Source: Streptococcus parasanguinis ATCC 15912 (GTDB lineage Bacteria; Bacillota; Bacilli; Lactobacillales; Streptococcaceae). Taken from it: DNA of 64,000 nt. The stretch's first letter is position 1; each line of letters begins with the position of its first letter. Positions 55,973 through 64,000 of the stretch are shown one piece after another. Where the stretch lies: assembly GCF_000164675.2 (NCBI RefSeq), contig NC_015678.1, positions 1,054,001 to 1,118,000 of the forward strand, in the 5' to 3' direction. Made by a program: the position numbers and the translations under genes. A model generated the notes under the pieces. It worked only from the letters and a program-made list of their open reading frames with translations. It did not search any database and was not told the DNA's origin.

Positions 55973-56956
55973 TTATGCAGGTGCTCCATCAAGCGTTTCA
56001 CCGATAAGGGCCAAACGCTCAGCAACCTCTGCTTGTGACAAGTTGTGTTCTTCAACATAACGATTGCGAGGGTGAACCCGGCACTCATGTGAGCAACCAC
56101 GGAGGTACTTGTCTTCATTTTCTTCTGAAGTCAAGATGCGACGGTTACAGAAAGGATTTCCACAGTTGACATAGCGTTCGCATGGCGTTCCATCAAACCA
56201 GTCTTTGCCGACAACGCTTGGATCGACATGGTTGACGTCGACTGCAATCCGCTCGTCAAAGACGTACATTTTCCCATCCCACAGTTCGCCTTGAACTTCA
56301 GGATCTTTCCCATAAGTGGCGATTCCACCATGCAATTGACCAACATCTTTGTAGCCTTCACGGACCATCCAACCTGAGAATTTCTCACAGCGGACTCCAC
56401 CCGTACAGTAGACGACAACACGCTTGTCCATGAATTTTCCCTTGTTATCACGAACCCATTGTGGCAATTCACGGAAATTGCGGATGTCAGGACGAATAGC
56501 GCCACGGAAGTGACCAAGATCGTACTCGTAGTCATTTCGAGTATCAAGGACAACGGTATCTTCGTCGAGAAGAGCTTCTTTAAACTCTTTTGGAGACAAG
56601 TAAGCACCTGTTGTTTCAAGAGGATTGATGTCATTATCGAAATTATCATCTTCTAAACCAAGGTGGACAATCTCTTTCTTATAACGTACAAACATCTTCT
56701 TGAAAGCTTGCTCTTCTTCCTCATCAATCTTGAACCAGAGATCTTCCATCCCTGGAAGGCTGTGAACGTAGTCCATGTATTTTTGCGTTGTTTCGTAGTC
56801 ACCAGAAACAGTTCCATTGATTCCTTCGTCAGCCACTAGGATACGCCCTTTAAGACCGATTGATTTACAGAAAGCCAAGTGGTCGGCTGCAAATTGTTCT
56901 GCATTTTCAATGGGGGTATAGAGATAATAGAGTAATACGCGAATAGGTTTTGCCAT
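55973..56956 (-). CDS. trhO: tRNA uridine-34 hydroxylase TrhO (rhodanese family)
   Basis: 327 residues: N-terminal acylphosphatase-like domain (1-95), rhodanese domain with the catalytic cysteine in [18 protein letters not shown], and a C-terminal cysteine-rich segment ([16 protein letters not shown]...[13 protein letters not shown]). TrhO makes 5-hydroxyuridine at the tRNA wobble position using O2. It is one more wobble-modifying enzyme in this window with mnmM, the radical SAM and trmL. Confidence 0.93.
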   Translation of the reverse strand: MAKPIRVLLYYLYTPIENAEQFAADHLAFCKSIGLKGRILVADEGINGTVSGDYETTQKYMDYVHSLPGMEDLWFKIDEEEEQAFKKMFVRYKKEIVHLGLEDDNFDNDINPLETTGAYLSPKEFKEALLDEDTVVLDTRNDYEYDLGHFRGAIRPDIRNFRELPQWVRDNKGKFMDKRVVVYCTGGVRCEKFSGWMVREGYKDVGQLHGGIATYGKDPEVQGELWDGKMYVFDERIAVDVNHVDPSVVGKDWFDGTPCERYVNCGNPFCNRRILTSEENEDKYLRGCSHECRVHPRNRYVEEHNLSQAEVAERLALIGETLDGAPA

Positions 56957-57055
56957 GTCATTCTCTTTTCTAAGATTAAATTATCAGAATTTTTAATTCA
57001 ACTATACCAGTATACTCTCCCAAGAAAACGAATGCAATTTATTTGACTGAAAAAT

Positions 57056-57079
57056 AAAAGCCTGGGATTCCAGACTTTT
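57056..57079 (-). terminator. Terminator of the xre/membrane-protein operon
   Basis: AAAAGTCTGG pairs with CCAGGCTTTT, then ATTTTTC on minus. Confidence 0.8.
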
Positions 57080-57106
57080 ATACGACGAAACCAAAGCTCC
57101 TCCTTC

Positions 57107-57598
57107 CTACTCTTCCTTTTCCAACTGATCCAGATAGGCTTCATAGCGTCTTTTCTCAACTTTTGCAAGAAGCATCACAAGGGTATTCACTCCCCATACA
57201 ATTGGAAGATTCAGTAAAAAGGTAATAGGAAGTACTAGTAAGAATTTTGAATGAAAGGGATTTGCCTGATAGACAGCCTGGTTTAATTGAAAATTTTGAG
57301 CCCAGATGAACAAGGAGAGAATAGAGGTTACTGCTACAATTCCCGTCACATTTAGATAGCTATAACTGATAAATCTCACACCCAATCGTTGACAACGCAC
57401 CGAATAATAAAATCCTGAGACGATGAGTAAGGCTACCACCATGATTGGACTCAGCCCCACCTTAGATGTAAAAATGGATCCCACACTAAAAACAGTTAAG
57501 GCAAGGAAAAGAAAACCAGCTGTCTCAGCCCCAGCCTTATTAGCTAAGCCTTCTTCTCGTTCATCTATGATTTGTTTGTTCAGCAATTGTAATCTCAT
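57107..57598 (-). CDS. Membrane protein, DUF6773-like (second of pair)
   Basis: 163 residues, four membrane helices. The N-terminal IIDEREEGLANKAGAETAGF recalls the DER...E...A motif in its upstream neighbour, so the two are distant paralogues. Start set at 57598: AAGGAGG lies 5 bases before it, inside the longer frame from 57619. Function unknown; co-transcribed with an Xre regulator, a common Firmicute arrangement for envelope or stress-linked membrane proteins. Confidence 0.75.
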   Translation of the reverse strand: MRLQLLNKQIIDEREEGLANKAGAETAGFLFLALTVFSVGSIFTSKVGLSPIMVVALLIVSGFYYSVRCQRLGVRFISYSYLNVTGIVAVTSILSLFIWAQNFQLNQAVYQANPFHSKFLLVLPITFLLNLPIVWGVNTLVMLLAKVEKRRYEAYLDQLEKEE

Positions 57599-57608
57599 CT
57601 CTTCCTCC

Positions 57609-58091
57609 TTATTCTTCATCCTCTAACTCTGCCTCGATCTTCTCTTGTTTTTTCCGATTGATAAGAGCAAGTGGTTTTTCAAGCAGATCTGTCAGGAGGG
57701 CAAAGACGAGAATTTCTAATAGAATTTTGACCAGATATTTGGGACTCAACATAAAGCTCGTTGCTTCTCGCTTTCCAATCATATCCATAGCTGTCACAAG
57801 CACAGCAAAGAATAGACCTGACCCAAGGCGACTCAACCAGCTATCTTTTTCTAACATATCTCGAACATCAATCCCTGAACTGATCCTTCTTAGCAGAGCA
57901 TAAGTTCCCATGGCAATCAGAAGGAACATCTCAGGTAGATAAGCGACGAGATCTAAGTCCAGGATACTGGATTTCACAAAGGCGGATAGGGCAATAAAGC
58001 AGGTCATGCCAAGGACAAGTTCTCCTGCGATTTTTCCATCCAGTAGCATGGTCCGTTCATCTTTTACAATTGGTTCTTTCTTTTGTTTCAT
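57609..58091 (-). CDS. Membrane protein, DUF6773-like (first of pair)
   Basis: 160 residues with four hydrophobic helices and a cytoplasmic N-terminus KEPIVKDERTMLLDGKIAGE. Acidic tail (EKIEAELEDEE). GAGGAAACAT precedes the ATG; it lies 27 bases after xre and 10 bases before the second membrane protein. Not assigned a function. Confidence 0.78.
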   Translation of the reverse strand: MKQKKEPIVKDERTMLLDGKIAGELVLGMTCFIALSAFVKSSILDLDLVAYLPEMFLLIAMGTYALLRRISSGIDVRDMLEKDSWLSRLGSGLFFAVLVTAMDMIGKREATSFMLSPKYLVKILLEILVFALLTDLLEKPLALINRKKQEKIEAELEDEE

Positions 58092-58118
58092 ATGTTTCCT
58101 CTTTCTATGTTAAAACTG

Positions 58119-58313
58119 TTACTCCCAGAACAGTTGATCCAGCGTCTTATCCAAGGTCTTACAAATGGCAAGGCAAAGGCTGAGGGTCGGATTGTATTTC
58201 CCTGCCTCGATCAGGCCGATGGTCTGGCGTGTCACCCCGATAGCATCTGCAAGATCCCCCTGGGTCATATCATGCTCGACCCGGGCCATTTTTAATTTGA
58301 GATTTTTCGCCAC
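58119..58313 (-). CDS. Xre-family transcriptional regulator (YozG-like)
   Basis: 64 residues, a single Cro/C1-type HTH: LKMARVEHDMTQGDLADAIGVTRQTIGLIEAGKYNPTLSLCLAICKTL. Start is GTG at 58313, 7 bases after AAAGGA; an out-of-frame ATG overlaps it (ATGTG). Probably controls its own operon with the two membrane proteins through the palindrome at 58385-58411. Confidence 0.9.
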   Translation of the reverse strand: MAKNLKLKMARVEHDMTQGDLADAIGVTRQTIGLIEAGKYNPTLSLCLAICKTLDKTLDQLFWE

Positions 58314-58343
58314 ATGCTTTTCCTTTCTTGTTTTTATAACTTT

Positions 58344-58371
58344 ATTATACACTATATTTTCTATTTTGCAA
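58344..58371 (-). promoter_or_regulatory. Promoter of the xre operon
   Basis: On minus TTGCAA (58366-58371), 16-base spacer, TATAAT (58344-58349), about 30 bases before the GTG start. Confidence 0.65.
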
Positions 58372-58384
58372 TATATATCTTACA

Positions 58385-58411
58385 TTTTGTAAAAAAATAT
58401 TTTTTACAAAA
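58385..58411. promoter_or_regulatory. Palindrome, candidate Xre operator
   Basis: A 27-base near-perfect palindrome with arms TTTTGTAAAAAA and TTTTTTACAAAA, immediately upstream of the xre -35. A related half-site, TTTTGCAA, covers the -35 itself. Confidence 0.5.
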
Positions 58412-58412
58412 C

Positions 58413-58438
58413 AAAAAAAGCCTGGTTTCCCAGACTTT
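58413..58438 (-). terminator. Terminator of the met/ECF operon
   Basis: AAAGTCTGG pairs with CCAGGCTTT, then T7 on minus. Confidence 0.85.
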
Positions 58439-58454
58439 ATCTTCTTATTTATGA

Positions 58455-59006
58455 TTAGTCTTTAGACAAACTTCCGTCTTTTGTTTGGGTACGAGCATAG
58501 GCAATCAAGAGAAGAGAACCTGCAACAGCTACTGTTAAAGCATTAAAAGAACCCGCAACAACACCTTGTAGGAAGACTTTATTGGCACTTTCCTTGTAGA
58601 TCAAGACATCTCCAACTGGAGCAATCAAGCCCCAGATCACAAGGTTGGATACGATTTGAACGACGTTAAAGACAATTAATTCTTTCTTTGTCACTTCCCC
58701 CTTGAGTTCACCGATTTGTTTGCGGAAGAAACCAACAAAGAGTCCAAACAAACCACTTGAAATGATCCAAGTCCACCAAAGACCACCTGACATAGCGTCC
58801 TTAATAGCATGACCAATCAAGCCGATTAAGAAGCCGACAATCGGGCCAAAGACTACACTAAAGAGAGCTTGAAGGGCATATTGCAACTGAATGCTCGTAT
58901 TCGGTGCAGGTGCAGGGATTTGCAACATAGCAATCACGACAAAGAGGGCTGCTCCAACCCCAATAGCTACAACATCTTTAATTGAAAATAATGATTTCTG
59001 TTTCAT
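58455..59006 (-). CDS. ECF transporter S-component, UPF0397 family
   Basis: 183 residues, six hydrophobic helices, UPF0397: [49 protein letters not shown], then [29 protein letters not shown]. Databases often label it 'riboflavin transporter', but RibU already exists here, so I doubt that substrate. GGAGATATCATA precedes the ATG, 14 bases after the SAM hydrolase-like gene. The ATPase and EcfT that usually accompany it are at 51532-54037. Confidence 0.88.
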   Translation of the reverse strand: MKQKSLFSIKDVVAIGVGAALFVVIAMLQIPAPAPNTSIQLQYALQALFSVVFGPIVGFLIGLIGHAIKDAMSGGLWWTWIISSGLFGLFVGFFRKQIGELKGEVTKKELIVFNVVQIVSNLVIWGLIAPVGDVLIYKESANKVFLQGVVAGSFNALTVAVAGSLLLIAYARTQTKDGSLSKD

Positions 59007-59020
59007 TATGATATCTCCTG

Positions 59021-59869
59021 TTAATTTTCCATTTTTCTAATCTCGATATGCCAAGAAGCCCCAACTCCTACATTATAGGCCTTGGCAAAGGATCCCTGGT
59101 TGATGGCAAGACCAACACGGTAAAGGGAATTGATATAAAGGATTGGCTGTCCAATTCGCACGTCGGCGAAAGACTTACCGTAGGTTACTTGGTTTTGGTA
59201 AACCAGCATGTCATTGTTATAGATGGTTACTTCAAAACGTTCCCCAAATTCGGGTGCCAAATGATTGAACTCTTCCCGAGTAATGGAAGTCCAAAGAGAA
59301 CCAAAGCGCACATCTAGGATGTCAACTGCACCTTTAACAAGATCGTCCTCAAAAACCGTCTCAACCACTGGGATTTCCACAATATGTTCGACACTGAGTT
59401 CTGGTCCGACTTCTTCAAAACTAATATGGCCACTGGCCAACTTAGCCCCTGTATAGGCGTAGACATCACGCCCATGGAAGGTATAAGAAAACTCTGTATT
59501 GGCTCGACGGTTCTTCACCTCTGAAATCTCACGGATAGCAACAATCCCTACATGTTTCTTGATAAAAGAGAGAGTTCCATTATCCGGAGTGACAATGTAT
59601 TGATTTTTCGCCGTTTTAGCTACGACACTCTTTCGTTTGGAACCGACACCCGGATCGACCACCGAAACAAATGTTGTCCCTTCTGGCCAGTAATCTACTG
59701 TCTGAAAGAGACGGTAACTCCCTTCAAAAATATTGTAGGGGGTAATATCATGAGTTAAGTGGTGAATTTTAAGGGTTGGTGATTCTTCTAAAGCAACCCC
59801 AATCATAGCTGATACTGCCCCATCCACCAGACCGAAGTCTGACTGAAGAACTAGTAAATTATTGTGCAT
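59021..59869 (-). CDS. SAM hydroxide adenosyltransferase (DUF62; SAM hydrolase)
   Basis: 282 residues of the fluorinase/duf62 family: [73 protein letters not shown] and the [16 protein letters not shown] loop. Characterised members hydrolyse S-adenosylmethionine to adenosine and methionine. Halogenase-specific residues are not obvious. AAGGAGATAAAG precedes the ATG; it overlaps the MptD-like gene by 11 bases. Position in a methionine uptake operon fits. Confidence 0.9.
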   Translation of the reverse strand: MHNNLLVLQSDFGLVDGAVSAMIGVALEESPTLKIHHLTHDITPYNIFEGSYRLFQTVDYWPEGTTFVSVVDPGVGSKRKSVVAKTAKNQYIVTPDNGTLSFIKKHVGIVAIREISEVKNRRANTEFSYTFHGRDVYAYTGAKLASGHISFEEVGPELSVEHIVEIPVVETVFEDDLVKGAVDILDVRFGSLWTSITREEFNHLAPEFGERFEVTIYNNDMLVYQNQVTYGKSFADVRIGQPILYINSLYRVGLAINQGSFAKAYNVGVGASWHIEIRKMEN

Positions 59870-60455
59870 CTTTATCTCCTTTTTTGGCCAATAATGGAAG
59901 AAGGATGTTCGATAGTCCCCATCCTAATCCAGCACCTAGTATGACCGTGAGGACAAACCAAGTGATGGTCGCTAGATCTGGTGATACCATCACCCGATTG
60001 ACATAGTCTATCGATTTACCACGATCCAGTAACGACATGCGGTAACTGGCTGGATAGAACCACATCATAAGAATGGGCCCTGTCGTCGCAAAGGCAAAAA
60101 TGACAAAAGACAAGGCATTTCGTAAATTCGAGCGAAAACGACCACTTGAAGCGACCATCTCCGCAAAACTTCCGGCGATCAAGGCTGGAATAAAGGCCCC
60201 TGCACCATGACGTGAAAGGAGAAAGAAGGATCCGATCACGCAGCCAACTATAAAGATAGATCCAACTCCTTTTATTTTTTCTAGAAAATAGCGGTAGATC
60301 GTCCCGCCAAACAAGGCTGAAAAGGCAGGAGCATAAAACATATTTCCTTGATGATCGACCAGATTTCCAACTAAGACCCCCAGTCCAATCGCAACAAAAT
60401 AGAGGAAGACGAAGGCTCCGACTTGTTTCATATGATTCACATTTATTCTATTCAT
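59859..60455 (-). CDS. MptD/Trep_Strep-family putative ECF S-component
   Basis: 198 residues, about six helices: GAFVFLYFVAIGLGVLVGNL, FSALFGGTIYRYFLEKIKGVGSIFIVGCVIG, AGAFIPALIAGSFAEMVASSGRFRSNLRNALSFVIFAF. This matches the Trep_Strep (MptD) family proposed as ECF S-components. Substrate unknown. It lies 12 bases after metI and overlaps the SAM hydrolase-like gene. Ribosome site weak (AGGATC). Confidence 0.75.
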   Translation of the reverse strand: MNRINVNHMKQVGAFVFLYFVAIGLGVLVGNLVDHQGNMFYAPAFSALFGGTIYRYFLEKIKGVGSIFIVGCVIGSFFLLSRHGAGAFIPALIAGSFAEMVASSGRFRSNLRNALSFVIFAFATTGPILMMWFYPASYRMSLLDRGKSIDYVNRVMVSPDLATITWFVLTVILGAGLGWGLSNILLPLLAKKGDKDAQ

Positions 60456-60467
60456 TGGATACTGATC

Positions 60468-61160
60468 CTAACGGTGGCTAATTTTCTTCGAAAGGAAGTC
60501 CCCGATAAATTGGACTAGAACGATAAGAATCAGGATCAATAAGGTCGCCACAAAGATGACATCATTGTTAAACATGTTTTTCCCATAGTTGATGGCCAAG
60601 GTTCCTAATCCTCCAGCACCAACGGCACCCGCCATGGCGGTTTCTCCGATCAAGGAAATGATGGTCACTGTTGTCACACGGATCAAATCAGGAAGCCCTT
60701 CACGAAGGTAGACACCAACAATATCCCAGAAGGTTGCCCCACTAGCTTGCGCTGCTTCAATCACACCTCCATCCAATTCGGACAAGACCACTTGGACTTG
60801 GCGGGCAAAGAATGGAAAGACAGCCAAAGACAGCGGAACAAGGGCTGCTGTAGGACCGATGGTATTTTTCAAGAGCAAGTAGGTCAAAGGATTAATAAAG
60901 GCCAACAAGATAATGAAAGGAATGGCGCGGAACAAGGAAGTAATCTTATCCAAAATTTGGAAAACGATTCTATTTTCGATGACACCACCTGGACGGGTCA
61001 AGACTAACAAAAGCCCTGTCACCAAACCTAAAAATCCACCAATAATGAAGGAAATAACGGTCATGTAAAGAGTCAAGTAAATAGCGGTTCCCCATCCATA
61101 CTGGCCAGACCACCCTAATTTATAGACATTTGGTAAATATGTTTGAATTAACTGGATCAT
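60468..61160 (-). CDS. metI: Methionine ABC transporter permease MetI
   Basis: 230 residues, five membrane helices, with the EAA loop [26 protein letters not shown]. Forms the MetN2I2 importer for D/L-methionine. Start overlaps the metN stop as ATGA. Confidence 0.94.
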   Translation of the reverse strand: MIQLIQTYLPNVYKLGWSGQYGWGTAIYLTLYMTVISFIIGGFLGLVTGLLLVLTRPGGVIENRIVFQILDKITSLFRAIPFIILLAFINPLTYLLLKNTIGPTAALVPLSLAVFPFFARQVQVVLSELDGGVIEAAQASGATFWDIVGVYLREGLPDLIRVTTVTIISLIGETAMAGAVGAGGLGTLAINYGKNMFNNDVIFVATLLILILIVLVQFIGDFLSKKISHR

Positions 61161-62224
61161 GCTTTTCTCCCATCTTTCACAATAGTCACGGAAACTCCTG
61201 CGTTTTCTAACTCAGCTTTGGCCGTTTCCAGATTTTGATTTTCACCTGATAAGATGACCACCAATTCTCCAACAGGCGTGTTATCAAGGATCTCGATGTT
61301 CCCAAATAAAATGTTGGCGGATACTTGGTACTGCTTGTAAATATCATTGATGATAGCTGTATCTGTCACAGAACCCGCATACTTGAGATGCGCTAGAACC
61401 GAATCATCTGGTAAGTTCTTAACAATCGCTTGTTGGTTGATTTTCACCATGGCTTCATCGATTCCTGTTGCAACGGTGATAAAGTCTTGCGTCAAGGCAT
61501 TTTTCGGATTCGAGAAGATATCTAAAACAGATCCTTCTTCAATCAGCTCACCATTTTGCATGACAGCTACCCGGTTGGCAATATCTTTAACAATTTGCAT
61601 CTCATGGGTGATCAAGACAATGGTTAAACCAAGTTTTTTGTTTAACTCTTGCAACAAAGCTAGAATTTGTTTGGTCGTCTTTGGATCCAAGGCTGAAGTT
61701 GACTCATCTGAGATCAAAATCTTTGGATCGTTGGCAAGGGCACGCGCAATCGCTACCCGTTGCTTTTGACCACCAGACAATTGTGCTGGGTAGTTTTCTG
61801 CACGGTCAGATAGACCAACCAAATCCAACAATTTCGCTACTTTCTCATTCTTTTGTTCTTTGTTTAATTTAGAATGTTTAAGAGCAAATGCTACATTTTC
61901 TGCGACAGTCATTTGAGCCATCAAGTTGAAGTGTTGGAAAATCATTCCGATATCCCGACGTTTCTCCCGAAGGGCAGCCGGTTTCAAGGTCACCTGATCT
62001 TGATAAATCACATCTCCGTCCACAGTGATGGTTCCGGCGCTGGGCACTTGCAAGAGATTGATCACCCGAACCAAGGTCGATTTCCCCGCTCCGGAATACC
62101 CTACAATCCCATAGATATCGCCTTCATTAATATGAATGGTCACATCTTTGACGGCTTGGATCTGACGTTTCTTTTGCTGGAAGGTCACATCAATGTGGTC
62201 CAGCTGAATCATTGCTTTACTCAT
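61157..62224 (-). CDS. metN: Methionine ABC transporter ATPase MetN
   Basis: 355 residues: Walker [10 protein letters not shown] (42-50), signature [15 protein letters not shown], Walker [13 protein letters not shown], and a C-terminal NIL/ACT-like domain (about 275-350) that binds methionine and inhibits transport when the pool is full. Overlaps the peptidase gene by 8 bases. Confidence 0.95.
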   Translation of the reverse strand: MSKAMIQLDHIDVTFQQKKRQIQAVKDVTIHINEGDIYGIVGYSGAGKSTLVRVINLLQVPSAGTITVDGDVIYQDQVTLKPAALREKRRDIGMIFQHFNLMAQMTVAENVAFALKHSKLNKEQKNEKVAKLLDLVGLSDRAENYPAQLSGGQKQRVAIARALANDPKILISDESTSALDPKTTKQILALLQELNKKLGLTIVLITHEMQIVKDIANRVAVMQNGELIEEGSVLDIFSNPKNALTQDFITVATGIDEAMVKINQQAIVKNLPDDSVLAHLKYAGSVTDTAIINDIYKQYQVSANILFGNIEILDNTPVGELVVILSGENQNLETAKAELENAGVSVTIVKDGRKA

Positions 62225-63590
62225 AACTTGCTATTAACTCCTTTATCAATTCAATATGGGTGTAATAATCGGCAATTTTCACATTTTCGTCGCCCCCATG
62301 ATCACGGCTATTGGCATTGCCAATTCCAAAGGCTGCCATCGGCACCTGCAAAGCCTCAAATACCGTATGCATTGGCCCTGTTCCCGCTGTTGTTGGAAGA
62401 ACAGAAACTCCTTCTCTATAGAAGTCTTTGGCCAGCCGAATGACATTTAAAATCGATGGGGCACTCATATCACTTCGGTAACTCATTTCACCGAGAGTAT
62501 AGACCAATTCGACCTGATCATAGCCATTTTTCTTCAATTGCTGATTGATCTTTTCTAAGACATCCTTGGGATCCAGTCCAGGAACCAAACGCACCTCCAT
62601 CTTAGCACGCGCCTCTGCTGGAAGAATCGTTTTAACACCTTGGCCTTGGTAACCAGAGCCAAAACCTTCAATATTCAGGGCTGGTTCAAAATAGAAACGG
62701 CGCAGGAATTCTTTTCGGTCTTCCTTCAAGATTGGGAGGGTTAGACCATAGGTTTCCGTAACATCTTCTGGCCCTTTGTTGGCATATTGCTCGATCAAAG
62801 CTAGCTCGCGTTCATTGGGTTCTTGGATCTGATCGTAAATCCCATCCACCAAGATTCGGCCTTCTTTGCCACGTAGGCTTGCGATGGCATTTAACAAATA
62901 CCAGGAAGCAGAGTCTACTACACCGCCATAGCTGGAATGAATATCCACTTCTGCACTCTTCACCACCATATCAAAGGTGACGATCCCCTTGCTACCACCG
63001 GAAATTTCCAACTGACCCTGATTATTTCGGGTACCTTGTTCCCAGACTAAGAGGTCTGCCCCACGCAAGTGTTTCTTGTGTTTGGCCAAATATTTATCCA
63101 AGTCCGTCGATGCAGACTCCTCTGCCCCTTCGATGATAAAGGTGATATTGACTGGCAAATCGCCACTTTCACGAATGTATTTTCGAAGAGCTGTGAGACG
63201 AGCCGTGATATGCCCCTTGTCATCATCAACCCCTCGACCGTACATGGTCCCATAATGAACTGATAAGGTGAAGGGATCTCCCGTCCAAGGTTGGTCTCCA
63301 TCAGCTGGTACCGTATCATAGTGGTTATAAAAAATGATGGTTTTGGCTTCAGGATTTGGCGAGAAAAATTTGGCAATCACAAAAGGTGCTGTATAGCTAT
63401 CATCCACTTCGACTTTAGCTCCTGCAGCTGTAAAAATTTCCCCCAAGTAGTTGGCTACTTCCTTGAGACCAACTTGTTGGGCAAAGATGGATTTTTTTGA
63501 AATCAAGGTTCGCAACACTTCAAAATAATGTTGTGCGACCTCATCATTTTCAAATTTACGGATTTGTTCCGCTTCTGTTGCAAAAGGCAT
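62217..63590 (-). CDS. M20 family metallopeptidase (dipeptidase/ArgE-DapE type)
   Basis: 457 residues: metal ligands H90 and D92 ([11 protein letters not shown]), D123 region ([10 protein letters not shown]), E157/E158 (EGAEESAS), a later His near [11 protein letters not shown]; a dimerisation insert lies in between. In streptococci this peptidase sits between metQ and metN; it may release methionine from dipeptides or N-acyl forms, which is inferred from context. AGGAGGAATGC precedes the ATG. Confidence 0.9.
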   Translation of the reverse strand: MPFATEAEQIRKFENDEVAQHYFEVLRTLISKKSIFAQQVGLKEVANYLGEIFTAAGAKVEVDDSYTAPFVIAKFFSPNPEAKTIIFYNHYDTVPADGDQPWTGDPFTLSVHYGTMYGRGVDDDKGHITARLTALRKYIRESGDLPVNITFIIEGAEESASTDLDKYLAKHKKHLRGADLLVWEQGTRNNQGQLEISGGSKGIVTFDMVVKSAEVDIHSSYGGVVDSASWYLLNAIASLRGKEGRILVDGIYDQIQEPNERELALIEQYANKGPEDVTETYGLTLPILKEDRKEFLRRFYFEPALNIEGFGSGYQGQGVKTILPAEARAKMEVRLVPGLDPKDVLEKINQQLKKNGYDQVELVYTLGEMSYRSDMSAPSILNVIRLAKDFYREGVSVLPTTAGTGPMHTVFEALQVPMAAFGIGNANSRDHGGDENVKIADYYTHIELIKELIASYE

Positions 63591-63662
63591 GCATTCCTCC
63601 TAATACACGATAAGAGGTAGAGAATTGCTTCTCCACCTCCTTCATACACTTGAGATCGAATC

Positions 63663-64000
63663 TTAGAAGACTGGTTGGTCCATTCCTTCTGAAGATTCTT
63701 CGATCACTTTCTTCACATTGTCTTTGTGATAGGCTTTGATGATTTCTTTGATAGCTTTTGCTTTATCAGATTTTTCCCAATCTTTCTTAGCAGCGATCAA
63801 GTTGTACCATTGTTTTGAGTTGTTGTCTTTCTTTTCAACATAGATAGCTTTTTTGAAATCAACGCCTGCTTCACGAACGAAGGTATTGTTGATGACTGCA
63901 GCATCTACTGATGGAAGAGCAGATGGCGTTTGTGAAGCATCCAATTCAGAGATCTTCAAATCTTTTGGATTTTCTTTGATGTTTGACACGTTAGCCAATT
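63663..64000 (-). CDS. metQ: Methionine-binding lipoprotein MetQ, C-terminal part (runs off right edge)
   Basis: The last 112 residues of an NlpA/MetQ substrate-binding protein: PSVDAAVINNTFVREAGVDFKKAIYVEKKDNN, KQWYNLIAAKKDWEKSDKAKAIKEIIKAYHKDNVKKVIEESSEGMDQPVF. The asparagine in VINNTF and the tyrosine segment are ligand-binding features of MetQ. The start and lipoprotein signal are beyond 64000. First visible gene of the metQ-M20-metN-metI-MptD-DUF62-UPF0397 operon. Confidence 0.9.
   Translation of the reverse strand, partial: LANVSNIKENPKDLKISELDASQTPSALPSVDAAVINNTFVREAGVDFKKAIYVEKKDNNSKQWYNLIAAKKDWEKSDKAKAIKEIIKAYHKDNVKKVIEESSEGMDQPVF

Noticed and set aside
58119-58313. Toxin-antitoxin system made of xre and its neighbours
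   Set aside because: The downstream genes are 160-residue four-helix membrane proteins, not small toxins; the arrangement fits the Xre/membrane-protein operons common in Firmicutes.
1-64000. CRISPR arrays, tRNA/rRNA genes, prophage
   Set aside because: I read both strands and saw no regularly spaced direct repeats, cloverleaf-like or rRNA sequence, and no phage structural genes. An automated scan could still find a short tRNA that I missed.

Overview
This window is a low-GC Gram-positive chromosome from the genus Streptococcus, most like the mitis/sanguinis/parasanguinis groups. The basis is recognition of gene families and gene order, not a search: a YSIRK-type surface adhesin, an orphan RitR-like regulator beside gnd, the run murI-rdgB-yfcE-cbpB-xerD-like-scpA-scpB-rluB-yidD, der/dnaI/dnaB/nrdR, a metQ-M20-metN-metI operon, an Rgg regulator and an FMN riboswitch over ribU. 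It is almost entirely core chromosome. I see no tRNA, rRNA, prophage, intact insertion sequence or CRISPR array.

Layout. 1-848 is the 5' part of a wall-anchored adhesin gene leaving the left edge. 1426-6492 (minus) holds a tRNA-wobble-modification pair (radical SAM and MnmM-type methylase), an 84-residue protein of unknown role, a Na+/H+ antiporter, a PAP2 phosphatase and RibU. An FMN riboswitch (6713-6941) and trmL with its attenuator-like leader follow. 7901-10701 (plus) is trkA-trkH (K+ uptake). 10925-16608 (minus) is the long murI-to-yidD operon, with every junction overlapping or nearly so. 16686-20368 holds yneF, lysA, a Bax-inhibitor-like membrane protein, an HD hydrolase and a SpoU methylase. 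acyP and yidC lie on plus at 20442-21715. 22138-30433 (minus) holds greA, mltG, two acetyltransferases, murC, a basic protein of unknown role and a SNF2 helicase. 30689-36259 holds a small membrane protein, a lipoprotein coupled to der, a nitroreductase and dnaI-dnaB-nrdR. 36422-44192 holds a nuclease/phosphatase, ptsG with cre-like sites, ritR-gnd, a flotillin and a DUF177 protein. 44305-47031 (plus) is DUF2200-rgg, a 58-residue ORF and an MFS exporter. 47331-49573 holds htpX-lemA and divergent rsmG. 49789-58313 holds a PfkB kinase, an operon of nucleoside phosphorylase plus ECF ATPase/EcfT plus SDR, a DUF4299 protein, trhO, and an Xre regulator with two membrane proteins. 58455-64000 is the methionine uptake operon (metQ-M20-metN-metI) continuing into two ECF S-components and a SAM hydrolase-like gene.

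The most unusual signals lie between and in front of genes. (1) Two dispersed structured repeats: a 175-bp bidirectional terminator cassette (10727-10901 and 49610-49784) and a ~156-160-bp three-hairpin element (21941-22101 and 47060-47215) whose stems differ by compensatory base changes. (2) Three genes, all RNA-modification enzymes (5231, 20368, 48860), have an extended -10 box only 6-7 bases before the start codon, which predicts leaderless mRNAs. (3) At least three terminators share bases with the next promoter. (4) The methionine operon carries a SAM hydrolase-like gene and two orphan ECF S-components, while an ECF ATPase/EcfT pair without an S-component sits about 4 kb away beside a nucleoside phosphorylase.
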